Source: Phylloscopus collybita
Taxonomy: Eukaryota; Chordata; Aves; Passeriformes; Phylloscopidae
NCBI GenBank assembly: GCA_027886175.1
Contig: JAJNNQ010000026.1
Span: 21,792,001 to 21,856,000 of the forward strand
Reading direction: 5' to 3'
Length of the DNA: 64,000 nt
Shown: positions 1 to 11,400 of the stretch, one piece after another
Layout: every line of letters begins with the position of its first letter
Position numbering within the stretch: position 1 is the stretch's first letter
Made by a program: the position numbers and the translations under genes
The notes under the pieces: generated by a model
Databases searched by the model: none
Seen by the model: the letters and a program-made list of their open reading frames with translations, nothing else
What the model was told of the DNA's origin: nothing

Positions 1-3000
1 GCAGAAAATGGATTCTCAGAAACAGAATAAAAATCATCATGACCTTATTTTTCTAGAAAGAGAGAGATCCTTGCCCTTACTTGGAAGCTGCACAGAGCAC
101 TCCTAAATGTATGCCATTAAAGCTACTGATGTATCTATCAATGAAGTAGATGCTGAGTGCCTAAAGAGTTCCTGTCCAGAGGTCTCTTCTAGAGAAAGTT
201 CAAGGTGCTGGTTTTGCCCCTACTTGTGGCCAACCTTTACAGCCAAAGAGGAGAAACAGCACTGCTCAAGCTGATAATCAGCTTTTGCTTCTGACACAGT
301 TTTAAAAGCTGGCTGGGCAGGTAAGAGTGTACAAGAGGTTTGAATGTGCCAAGGGCTGGATTTATACTGACACTGCACTGAGCTGTCAAACACAGAACAA
401 AGACATGAGTTATGCAGCTGCTGCCAATGTGTCCTGGGAGCTGTTTGCTTTGTCCAATGGCTGTTTTTAACCTGAGCACCAGCTAGGAGCTTCTCTGGTG
501 AAGCAAGCTTGCCCAAAGACACATTTCACAAAGGATTATTAGTTATTTACAGAGGAGACCAAAGCAGGTATTAATGGAGGGTCAGAGGAGATGTCACACC
601 TGCTGTGACCACTGCTCAGACAGGTCAATAACCAACCCTTTGTGGTGCTCTGGATGCCTGGCAGTGTGGGACACTCCAATCCTGTTTCTGTCCTCACTTC
701 TCAGTTTGCACCTCTGTGATCTTACAGAGAAGTTGTTCACATCCAAGCCCCTGAAATAATGGATCTTTGATGTCATAGTTGTAGCTAAGCTGCATCAAAA
801 AGTGGGATGGAGGTACCACATTCTCCAAACTGACTCATCAACTCCCCAACACCTTGATGTTCCCAAGATAGAAGAAAAAGGATTTTATTACCTGCTGCCT
901 GCATTTGTAGAGCACTTGCCCAAGATTTAGTTAGTCTCAAGATCAGTGGCTTCACAGGAAATATAAAAACTCACATCGCAATAGAATGACCTGGTGAGAT
1001 TTTTCAACTGTGACTCTCATAGCTGCTCTGACTGAGTCCAAAATCCTAAGATGCCTGGGGATCTGGAAAAACATCTGGCTTGTAGAGTCTCTCACAACAT
1101 GTGGTAGGGGTACAACTAATTCATTTCATAGCCACTTCATTTTGATGAATGTAGCACAAGGATAATAAAGCAGTTTCAGTACAAAACACTAGCTCCCACG
1201 TTGGTACAATGGATGAAATTGATTAAATCTGGGCCACATCACCCCATGGAGCAATTCATAATGTCAATAGGACATTAAACGGTAGGACTTGTCCTCTTAG
1301 CAGTCAAATCACATATCACCCACAGCCCAGTGGAAGACCTTTTGTAAAGGTCCATGTCAGTTCATGGGACCTAATAGCATGCCTATGAGTCACCAGGAGG
1401 GCACATCTCATTGAACATTAGGCAACAGCAGCACCTGCAGCTGGTCAGTTCATAAAGAAAGGCAGGGAGATAACCCACTGTGGACCCACTAATGACAAAA
1501 CTAAGTATTTCATAAAAGCCCCTTCCATTTGCCTGGGAAGGGCTGATTTTTATCAGGTGCTGATACAGCTTGCCAGCTCTTGACAGAACCAGCTTTACTT
1601 CAGTTGTGCTCTGGGCCATTTGAGGGTGGTTCCCAGAGAGGCCAGTTCCCTCCTGCTGCTGCTATCTGGGCTGGCAAGCCTGGGACTCACAGCACAGTCC
1701 CAGTCCATACCTGGGACTTGTCTCCTGTTAAACCATTCATCTCCATATGTGACCTCACCATCAGAGTGGGGCACGTCTGAGCTGTGAAAGACCAAGAGAC
1801 AAATGAAAAGCCATAGCTCAAGACTCCCTCCCAGAAAGATTTTACTTCTCCAACCTGTTTGCATTCACATCTCAAGGGAGTTTAAGCCACATGGTCTAAG
1901 GAGCCCAGCTGCTCAGCACTAACCCAGAAAGAGGCAGCCTCCAATACTAATGGGTATAATCCTGATAGGTTTTCAGATTCCCTCCTGTCTAACTCTGGCA
2001 CAATTGCACAAATGTTGCCTATTGGTATCCCAAGGCCTCCTTTTGAGATTCTACTCACAGAGCCTGCCAAATGTCAAGATGAACAATTACCTCTGGTGAT
2101 TGACATGAAGGAAGAGAGCTTCAGCAGTCATTAACAGAGGCCTTCACTACAACAAAACACACTTGTTTATTCTCTCTTCCCAAACCACAGCTTGTGAAGA
2201 GAGAAAGAGAGAAAGAGAAAAAGACAAATAAAAAGAGCAAGCAAGCTTATTTCCCCTTCTGTAAACTTAGAGCTGTTTTCAATTTTCACGGGTTTTAGCC
2301 TGAAGAACTGTACAATTCTTTTTAAAGGAATATATAAATTGCCATTTGATAAAAAGAAGAAGTTTGCTCTCTAGTGGCTGAATCTAAATAGCTCAAAAAA
2401 AACCACAGGCTGCTGAAGAAAGGGAGAAACGTGCTCAGTTCCTAATCTTTGTGCCACAAAATATTTGATCTTTGCCAATACTCACTGTTGAACGACTATG
2501 ACTAGTCTGATTCTAATGAGCAAAACCAAAGTGCAGGGTATTAAGACCTAACCCTATGGAGTTCATAGTTGTAAAAGGAAAAGGTTCTTTCTCTAGATGC
2601 TTGCTGATGTAGGAAAGGGCTAGGATAGGGTCTGAAGGGTCAACTGACATAGGAGAACATGCTGCACAACCCAGATTTACTGGCCATAGAAAGTTTATGA
2701 GAAGACTAGTACAACAGTGGCTGACTCCTGCTTGTGGCAGGTTGCCTTTGGCTGTACCAGACCAACTCTGCGTTTTGACACTTCCATTCATTACGGTATT
2801 TTTGAACTGGGACTGGCTTGTGCCAGCAGCCAGGATGTCATGGGATAGAGGAGTGCGGGACTAGGGGCAGATGAGGTCAAGAGGGTGCAAGGGTTTTCCC
2901 CAGGCCAGGAAGAGGACTGAGCACAAACAGTGCCCAGGCTCCTGTACCCAGCCCTGACCCCAGGGTAGCTTGCAATCTGCAAATAGCTGGTAGATAGCAA

Positions 3001-4149
3001 TCTGCACAGTTGAGTCAGGATAGAGAAAAGACTTCCAGTTTCTTCACATTTGCATTTCTATCCCTGGTTTTCAGCTCAGGGATTTCAGAGTAAAAAGGCC
3101 CAGTCTTCTTTCCACACCCAGCCCTGCTCCCTGGTTTCCCTTTGCACAGACCTCTGTGGTGACCCCTCAGACCTCATGTAGATTCCAGCATCTGGGTTTG
3201 GGAAGGTGCTTCTGAGAAGTGTTTTTCCTAGAGCCTAGAGCCTAAAGTCCCACAGCCTTTAGTAGAAGCAGTCAGTGGCAGGCTCTCTGTGTGCCATGGC
3301 TATCTCACTTCACTCCTTTACAGCACATCTAGCAGGAGGAGTCAGGTGCCACGGTGTGATTGGGTCAGCCTAGGAATTGCAATGAGTATCAGGCGTTTCC
3401 TATTCACAAGGGAGGGAAAAAACCAAATAAACAAATCAAAGATGCTGCCTCAGTGAAGGCCAATCCAGTCCACTTCTTAATTAGTGCTCTTATTTCACAG
3501 AAAGTCTGGGAGACCTCATGCTTCTTCAGCAGCCAGATGGAGAAGGGGATAAGGCAGATGAGTGACAGCCAGGTCTCAAAAGCCCACCCACTTGTGAGGC
3601 CCATTCCCAGGCAGAGTAATTGCCAATCAGAAGCAAACTACTTTATAATTAAAGCATTGTATGAGCAAAAGGATGTCTGGGGCTTTTGCTTAATTGATAG
3701 ACATGGCAGAGAAGCACAGACCCAGGGACAGAGAGGCCTAGGCAACAATTGCTGAAATCACTGAGGGTTTTGCACAGAGTTAATCCTGGGCAGGAGCAGA
3801 GCTAGGACAGGTGTAGAGGCATTAGCAATCCTCCAGCCAAACCCTGCTGTACCTTAGCCCAGGAGAGTGTATATACCTCCTCCTTCCATATACCCAGGGC
3901 AGGCAGGGGCATGGCCAGGCCCTTAGGGATCTCATTCCCAAAAGAGAAGCTCCATCATGTTTTGTCATCATGGATCATGCAAGTTTGGGCCATGCGCCAT
4001 GGCTTCTGTTGCTCTGGCTCCTGGCCCACTGCCTGGCTTGCATGCTGCATTGAGAAACTCTTTATGGAGCATGGGTCTTGTAAAGTTCCCCACTGAGGAG
4101 TCCTCTTCTCTTCCTGTTGCTCTTTCTCAGAAGATGTGTCTCGGTGTTT
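1..4149. other. Intergenic, nothing recognised
   Basis: No gene, recognised retroposon or RNA gene. There is a purine-rich run (GAGAGAAAGAGAGAAAGAG) near 2198-2225. Short open frames on both strands have no family features. Confidence 0.6.
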
Positions 4150-4340
4150 GGCCACGATGCTAGACTACGTCTCTTAACTGTCCTGTTCCTCATGCTCAGA
4201 AAATCCTCTTTTGCAGCTTAAGAAGAAGAATGCTGTGGTTATCCAGTCTCTGTAACCTGGTTCATTTGGCCTCCTAGCAATGAGCCCTTCTTGAACAAAA
4301 ATATTATTTTTTAAAAGTATCTTGTTTAAGAAGTGCAGTT
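4150..4340 (+). repeat. Diverged direct repeat, left copy
   Basis: Aligns by eye with 6125-6310. The clearest blocks are GGCCACGATG...ACTAC at 4150-4170 and TAACCTGGTTCATTTGGCCT at 4253-4272, with block spacing conserved within 2 bp between copies. Overall identity looks around 65-70%, highest in these blocks. Confidence 0.5.
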
Positions 4341-5039
4341 TGATAAGGAAAGTCCATCCCTGATGCCAAGCACCATAGATGGTACAATCTCACCCCACAG
4401 GGAAATTCTACATACAATTGTTGTATTTTGATCTTGAAACAAACTACACATACTCATTTACAGAACAAAACCACCCACACCTCAGTCATTTTTCATTGTT
4501 AATGTATTGCAGCATTTCAGATTTTGGGTTTTTTTAACTTGAAGTTAGTAATGATCTAGATGGAAAATGCAGAAGCAGGTTTAGAAATAATTTCTGAGTT
4601 TAATCAGACCCTTGGAGATAAGGAAGTGACTACATTAGTTTCTAGGGTTGTCTTTGGCTACAGCATCATTTCCTATTATGAGCTAATCCAGAGTGGCACA
4701 ACATCAGTGGTAAACACTCAGGTTTTGGGGCTCTTTGCAAATCCCTAACTGCCCCGTAACCATATTTTACAACCCAGCCCTGAAGGCAAGGGTAACTGAG
4801 GTTCTTGTTAATAGATCCCTTGGGGCCGATTAGAGTTAAATGACATTGAATGACCGGTGTTCATATGTGTGTATTTTTGGCAGGTTTATTTTAGAACAAT
4901 TTGGTTTCAATGGAAAGAAGGTATGTAGCTATTTTTGTCATTGTCTATAAAAATGCAACAGTATCAAAGCATAAAGATATCACTTGAGAACATTTTTAAG
5001 GAAAAGAAAGAACAAGAATAAAAGGATAAGAACAGATAG

Positions 5040-5830
5040 CGGACAGGAAAGATCAGTGGATCAAGCAACAGGACTCAGCTGTTGGAATTCCCAGGTCCAT
5101 TAGTCCAAGTGATGGTTGCAGTCTTGATCTGTCGGGACATGAGGGAAGTCCAGAGAACATAAAGTTGAAGGGATTAATGAAAGCTCAGCTTCAGGTGGGA
5201 ACGCCCAGGTATCTCCCCTGGAGGGGGGAGTTTTACAAGGTGTTGCAACACTGTGGATCGTGACCAGTCCTCTCCGAAGTGCCCCTTAAAAGTGAGTCTG
5301 GGGGAGCCTCGGGAGTCTTTGATGGTCCATGACTCTCCCCAAGACCTGACAGCCGTTTCTCCCGCCAGCAGCTCAGCCGGTCAGAAGGGATGAAAATCTT
5401 CAGGCCCGTGTGAATGGTGAATGTCTCTATGCCTCCCGGCAGGGGAGATTTACACCTGAACCACTTGTGTAAGAGAGGACATTGTCATGATAAAAAGCAT
5501 TATCCCGCCTCTGCAGGATGTGTTTCTTATCTGGCTCAAAACCCAGTTTGTTGCTAAACAAAGGTCGGTTTGTCTTGGTCATCCTTCAGCGGTGGGAGCG
5601 CATCCCCTCTGCACCCGGGCTGTACTTATGCAGGTCACAGGTTTTGCCACCACACACACAGAAACTGTCTTCTCCCTTTCGGCTGGGGAGTGCAAACCTG
5701 GCCTCAGCAAAGCACCCTGCTGCTTTTGCAACTGGCGGATTGCTCGAGTCATTAACCCTTAACACTTCAGTCCCTCACACCATCATCCTCTTGAAAGCTC
5801 CTCCAGCATCCCCGCCACAGTGTGTTGTCT
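5040..5830. other. CpG-enriched block of unknown origin
   Basis: More than a dozen CpGs and locally higher GC contrast with CpG-poor flanks. It contains a 10-bp inverted repeat, ATCTCCCCTG at 5211-5220 and CAGGGGAGAT at 5440-5449. No gene family is recognised. It could be a relatively young insertion that has not lost its CpGs, an old proviral or LTR-like segment, or a small orphan promoter. Confidence 0.55.
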
Positions 5831-5882
5831 TCACACCATCAGCTGGGCCACACTGAACTACTTCAGAGGAAGATCATTAATC

Positions 5883-6062
5883 CCTCTCAGAAGAGACTAT
5901 CAGACCCTTCCACTAATACAAGGCAGCAATGGAGATAAGCTGATGACAAGACCAAATAAACCAGGACTGGTAAAACAAGACCCTCTTGGGGGGCCTCCAA
6001 AGAAGCCCGAGGAACAGGAAGACATGTATCAGCAATCTTCCGGCAAGTATCAGAGCCCTTAA
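5883..6062 (+). CDS. Unidentified codon-like open tail, possible terminal exon or element remnant
   Basis: The frame ending in TAA at 6060-6062 has a biased, low-Leu/Cys composition rich in Pro, Lys, Glu, Gln and Asp. It includes RRDYQTLPLIQGSNGDK and KQDPLGGPPKKPEEQED, and looks like a soluble or cytoplasmic tail rather than random translation. A candidate acceptor (AATCCCTCTCAG) ends at 5901. The same frame carries a stop at 5760-5762. I do not recognise the family. It could be the last exon of an unrecognised + strand gene, or the end of an open frame in the element bracketed by the 4150/6125 repeats. Only the sequence character supports it. Confidence 0.25.
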   Translation, partial: PLRRDYQTLPLIQGSNGDKLMTRPNKPGLVKQDPLGGPPKKPEEQEDMYQQSSGKYQSP

Positions 6063-6124
6063 AGGATGTGGATGTACTATATATTCCTCTTTCTTACCAT
6101 GAGTCCTTCCAAGACTACCAGACT

Positions 6125-6310
6125 GGCCATGATATTGAACTACCTTCCCCACAGCTCTGCTCTTCACGCAATAGGCTCTAGCACCAGAAAGGTACCACTA
6201 TGATTATCTTTTCTGATCTCCCTGATAACCTGGTTCAATGGACCTCCTAGAGGTCAACTAGCTTTAAGAAAACCACCATGAATGTTAAGTTTCTTATAAG
6301 GGAAAAACCA
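6125..6310 (+). repeat. Diverged direct repeat, right copy
   Basis: Partner of 4150-4340: GGCCATGATATTGAACTAC at 6125-6143 and TAACCTGGTTCAATGGACCT at 6226-6245. Same orientation, about 1.97 kb from the left copy. The pair brackets a CpG-enriched segment. The family is not recognised. Confidence 0.5.
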
Positions 6311-8084
6311 CTTCAACCTCGTTTGAAGTCATTGAAACCCAATTACTATTATACTCACAAAAAAAAACTGTCTTATTTTTTTCTGAGTTTCCTTACTTTC
6401 AGCTTCCACCCGGTTTTTCCATTTATCTATAACAAAAAGCATTTGGCTGTCAAGTATCTGTCCTCATCCAGGCAACGGTAAGCAGTGACCAGTCTTGTTC
6501 TTAGGGGCCTAATGAGACCAGGTTCTTCCCAATGAACCAGACAGGCCCTGGAGACCTCATGTTCTTGCACTTCTGTTCCTAGATTTGTGACTTCATGTTA
6601 GACACACGTTGAAGCACATGTGGTTTGTTTATACCCACCTAAACCACTGATCCTCCTGTGACCACAAGCATTCCCTGTCATCATCTCCACATGTCATTAG
6701 CAATGGGTCCTCCTTCCATAGCATCAATAATATGTTCAGTAAAAACGCAGCTTGTGGATAATGATGTGTACCTGTGCTTGTGGATTAATCCCCAGCATTA
6801 CTGAAGAAAAAGCTGATGCTGCTTAGGCAGATGAGAACCAAGAAAATAGGCCTTACATACAGTGCAGGTTTGTTGTTTGGAAAGCAGTGATCCCAGAAAA
6901 GACACGATAAAAGGAAGCAGGTTTAACACCAGGTCCTCAGGACGCTGTGACCTTTGCTGGCCCATCTGATCTCTCTTTAATGATGAGAAAGGGAAGATCT
7001 CGGTTCTTCTCGAGGTAGAAATTTGTCAGGGGCTAATGTTTGGCTGCTTACCAAACAGCTTTCCCTCAGGACCTTTCCAACAGACTGTAGACCAACTTGG
7101 GTGAGGAGACTGTGCCTAGTGAGCTCTTCCATGGCTTCTGAGGCTGGATGTGCCATTCTGGAGGGAAGGTAAAGTCATCCGAGTTGCTGGAATGTCTCTC
7201 CTGCACCTTACAACATGTGGGGAGGCTAACAGAAATGGCAAGCAGATTGTGATGGAGGGGGAAATGTAGTAGTGCAGCATGACAGGAGTAGAAATTACAT
7301 TGCACCAAGCTTTGATGTCTCCACTAGTAAGCTCTCAGAAAGAGTTTTATGGATTTCCTTCCCAATACTTTCACACAACTAGATTAGATTTTGCTTACAG
7401 TCAATCTGACCAAGGTTTCACCAAAACCTAAGACTCTGAGCAGGATATGCTGGAAGTTTGTTAGTGTGAGTTGCACTTCAGCAAAGCTGAGTGTTGCATA
7501 AAGCAGCTTTTTTTTTGACCACTACTGAATCTGAATGAACTCCTCTTTTGACTGAGCTTTCATTCCCTGGAAACTAAGACCTTTCATCCCTGTTTTTTAA
7601 ATGAACTTATTTCCCATCCCACTGAAAGTGAAATCAGAGCTGATTATTTCTGCTGACTTGGGTGCTGTGCTGTGAACAGGAGACATCTTTTAATGTAGCT
7701 CAAACTTCTTTTAAAAGTGTATCTAAGGAATAAAAGTGAATGATGAGGTTGTTCTTATGTAGTCTTAGTGCTGCCATGGAAACCATTTCCTGTCTGTATT
7801 TATCCCAATTCATCTCTGTTTTTTCAACAAGGGGAGGTAAAAGTTCTAAAATAAATAGACAATACTCTGAAATGAAGGTAAGTATTAACGAGACAGGGTA
7901 TCCCCAAGCTACACAGCATGGGATCTGGTACTTTTCCAGTCAAGGTCACTAGTCGAAATACATACCAAATCAAGAGCTTCTGGGGGGGGTGGGGAATGAT
8001 ATAATGATATAATAATAGTCTGTATGGCTGGTGGTCTGTGTTTAAAGCATCTTGGACAGAGTTGTGTCAAGTGGGGAAAAGACG
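6311..8084. other. Intergenic, nothing recognised
   Basis: Anonymous sequence with a G-run (GGGGGGGGTGGGG) near 7982-7995. No coding signal. Confidence 0.6.
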
Positions 8085-8262
8085 CCTTAGTGTTGTGTGC
8101 AGCTGGCCCTTGAACTGTATTCCCACCTCACAACCCTCTGGGATCTGCTGTTCAGCCAGGTCTCAATCCACCTCACCATCCACTCATCTTGTCTCCACTT
8201 CCCAAGTTTACCTATGAGGATACCATGCCATTGTCTTGGTGAGGTTGGCTGCATTTGAGAAA
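8085..8262 (-). mobile_element. Probable diverged CR1-like fragment
   Basis: Segments such as TCAATCCACCTCACCATCCA, CTCATCTTGTC and CATTGTCTTGGTGAGG resemble the reverse strand of the CR1 ORF2 region as I recall it. No CR1 3' terminus is present. Identification is weak and rests on local resemblance only. Confidence 0.35.
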
Positions 8263-8382
8263 GGGTGCCCGTCTTCTTCCCTTTTACCAAGGAGGAGTCC
8301 AATACTGAAGGGGGATGGTTAAACCCTAGAGCTCAGCTTCTTACTTTTCTCATCCTGTGTGACTTCAGCCCAAGAGAAGTGG

Positions 8383-8417
8383 TACTATCTATCTCACAGT
8401 ACTTATCTATCTCACAG
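8383..8417 (+). repeat. Tandem duplication of 17-18 bp
   Basis: TACTATCTATCTCACAG followed at once by TACTTATCTATCTCACAG, differing by one inserted T. Confidence 0.85.
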
Positions 8418-11400
8418 AGAATTAAAAGACAGAGCATGAAAGACAAAGACAAGGAAATACCATCTCCTTGAAGAGTAAGCCCACACTTTTAGTGGCATAT
8501 TGCCCTATGCTATCAAAAATGACAGCACTGTAGTTATCCTCTTGCCTTCTGTCCCTAACAGACAACATATCACTCTCCTTGTATCTTGTAAATCCCTGGC
8601 AGCAAGCAACTCTCTCCAATGGGATCCCCCTTTATGGAGGTCTGGAGATCCACCTCGTCCTGGATTTAAAAAATACCTCAGTGATTTGGATGCAAGCTCC
8701 ATACAGACGTGACGGGCCGCTGTCTGACATGCAGCACATCACAATGTATAATGAGAAAGAAGCATGAGGACCAGAATGCTGCTGCCCACACTTGTCACAT
8801 ATGTTCCTTAGGACCACCACGGGACAATTCTGGAAGCCCAAACCCATGATGCGGCCAGCAGGAGAGAAGATGTTGCCCTCTTTGTTCAGCTATTCCTATC
8901 TCCTTATTGTGTTTTCCATTTTGCTGTTTTAAACATTCCTCATCATGTCAGAGCAAGAGCTTAGTGGAAAAACCCTCATTGATAAGATTATATGCAAGTA
9001 CTTTGAAATTGGAGCATATTGCTAGAGATGTATGCTGAGGGTCCTGTGGGCGTGTTTGGCCTGTAGCTGTTCAACTGGAGAGTGCTGGTTAGGCTGAAAC
9101 ACTAACCCTGTGAAAGCCAGAGGCTTTCATTCTTCCAGCAGCTCCAGTAGGGTGGGGATAAAGCTCCACAAGTTCAGTGCCTGAGCATTTCCACTGACAT
9201 GTGAAGGAGATGACTGGCATGGCAGGCACTGTGCCTGGCCCATGGGTTTTGCAGGACCCTGGGACCAGGAAGTGACAAGGGGAGTGTATGTGATGAAAGT
9301 TTGGGTAGGAGCTGGGTGTCCATACCAGCACCCAGAACATCCTTCCTCCTGGGAAGACAACTGAAGGGGTATTCTGCAAGATTGGCTCTCTTTGGCAGGA
9401 GTCCTCTCTGTTTCTGAAAGGGTTTATTTCTCTTGTCTCAATTACCAGCTAACTTAAGATTAGTCTTATGCTAAAAGAAGAATGGCAATAAGGGCATCTA
9501 ATTGACAGCTATTAAACCAACCTAAATGAAAGAGGTAAAGGAGCCTTCTGGAGACAGGCTATCCATTTGTGGAATGTCACAGGCTGGGTTAAATTATGCA
9601 GCCTTACCACACCCCTGCATCTGAGATACCTCTGAGAGATAGGTAAGCAATATTAAACCCAAAACAAAAGCAAACACCTGAAGCTGCTTTAAATTCTGGG
9701 CAGAGAAGATGGGCCAAGGGTGGAGTTGCCTACTCACTTGTTGGGAGGATGAGAGTCCCTTCCCATGCCCTTGGCTGGTGATGGTTGCCCCCGTGGCATC
9801 AGCCTGCAGCTTTGCACCGGGAATGAGCTGCCAGGGGCAGGGGTGGCAAAGGAATTTCTGGTAGAGACTTCCTATGAAAGGGAACATGCAGAGTGCTGAA
9901 CCCTGCACCCCACCTTGAGTACAGGCAACAGAAGGGGAAAGAACAGGGAGACAACACATGGAAGCAGACCTGTTGGATTCAGATCAGAAAATATAACAGC
10001 CTGGATAGTTGCAGTGGCTCAGGGTGACAAAAAAAATTCAAGTTTCTCAGTCCATGAAGCCTCGTGGGTCAAAACAGGGAGAGGACTCAGCAATTTCATC
10101 TTATTTAGAAGGAGATCATGGTTGACAGCTACACCACAGCCACTGTTTGTGGAGCCCTCAACTGCATTGCCACCATATCACCTCTACTTAATGTCCAGAA
10201 CCTGAGGGCAGACCAGAAGTACTTGTCTCCTGGAATGCAGGTTACATTTCAGGCTTATATCCTGAAATGTAAGCAGGGAATGGGGCATGGAGGTAAGCCA
10301 GCCTGGGCTGCCTCAGCATTACTTGCTGGATCCCAGGGAAATGTCTCCACAGATGTCTATGGCCTTAAGGCCAGGCTGGGATCCTGAATCTATCCTCACA
10401 TCAAGCCAGCATCAGGAGATACACAGGCAGAGAGCAGCAGGCCTCCTGGGACTGAGTGAGAGGTGGCAAAACAGAGGCAGGAGGAAGGCTGAGGACTGGA
10501 GCTGGACTCAGGCATGTACCAGTCATTGCCAGTCAGAAAAAAAAGCTGAGAATCGTCATGCAGGCAATCCTTGGAGAGGAAGCCCAACACATCCTGAACC
10601 CTCACTGTGTCTTAGGCAACGCCAAGTGTTTTCTCATAAGTAAACACAAGAGACCAAACTTTATGATACTTTGCACCTCCTACCTACAACCACCTGCACG
10701 ATATTCAAGGCTCTTAGCTGTTTGGATCTAAAACACTGTAAAGCTAAGCTTGACCCAGCTATAACACTGGTTTTGGTCCCAGCTGTTTATACTAAGGAAC
10801 TCATTACAGCATAAGCATTTTGAGTATATAATATTGAGCTATTAAAAGGAATTTTGTTCTGTGCTATTTAGAGTAGTTCTTAAATCAAGACTTGGTCTGT
10901 CTCTGGACAGTATTATCACTGCAACTTTCTGATGTTCGGTCGATGGAAGGATGGAAGGATCATTAGAGGTTCTTGCCAACATGAAGTATGATGCAGTTAA
11001 TTAAAGAAACATAAATAAAGTTCACATGCAATGCTAAAGATCACCTCTGTGCCTCTGAATGCACACTGGCAATATATCCTGGGTAATGAGGGGATAATTT
11101 TGTTCACCGTTTTAGGCTGAGGTTTATACAGTCCATCGTAGGATGGAAATGTCATCTTGTGAAGCAGCTGAAGGTGGTGTCAGACTATATGGTCTATAAT
11201 TTAGGTCAGATTTCCAACAATATTTTGATTTGATGACCCTGAAGTATGAACTTGAACGGCCAGACCTCTGAGCCTTCTTAAGCTTAGGCTGTTTAGAAAG
11301 CCAGAGATGCCAGAGGAGAGGTTGAAAGGTGCTCCTTTGCTGCTCTGTGCACATCCTCTAGCTGGCAAAACATCTCTCCGGGGGAACATTTGCACAGGTC

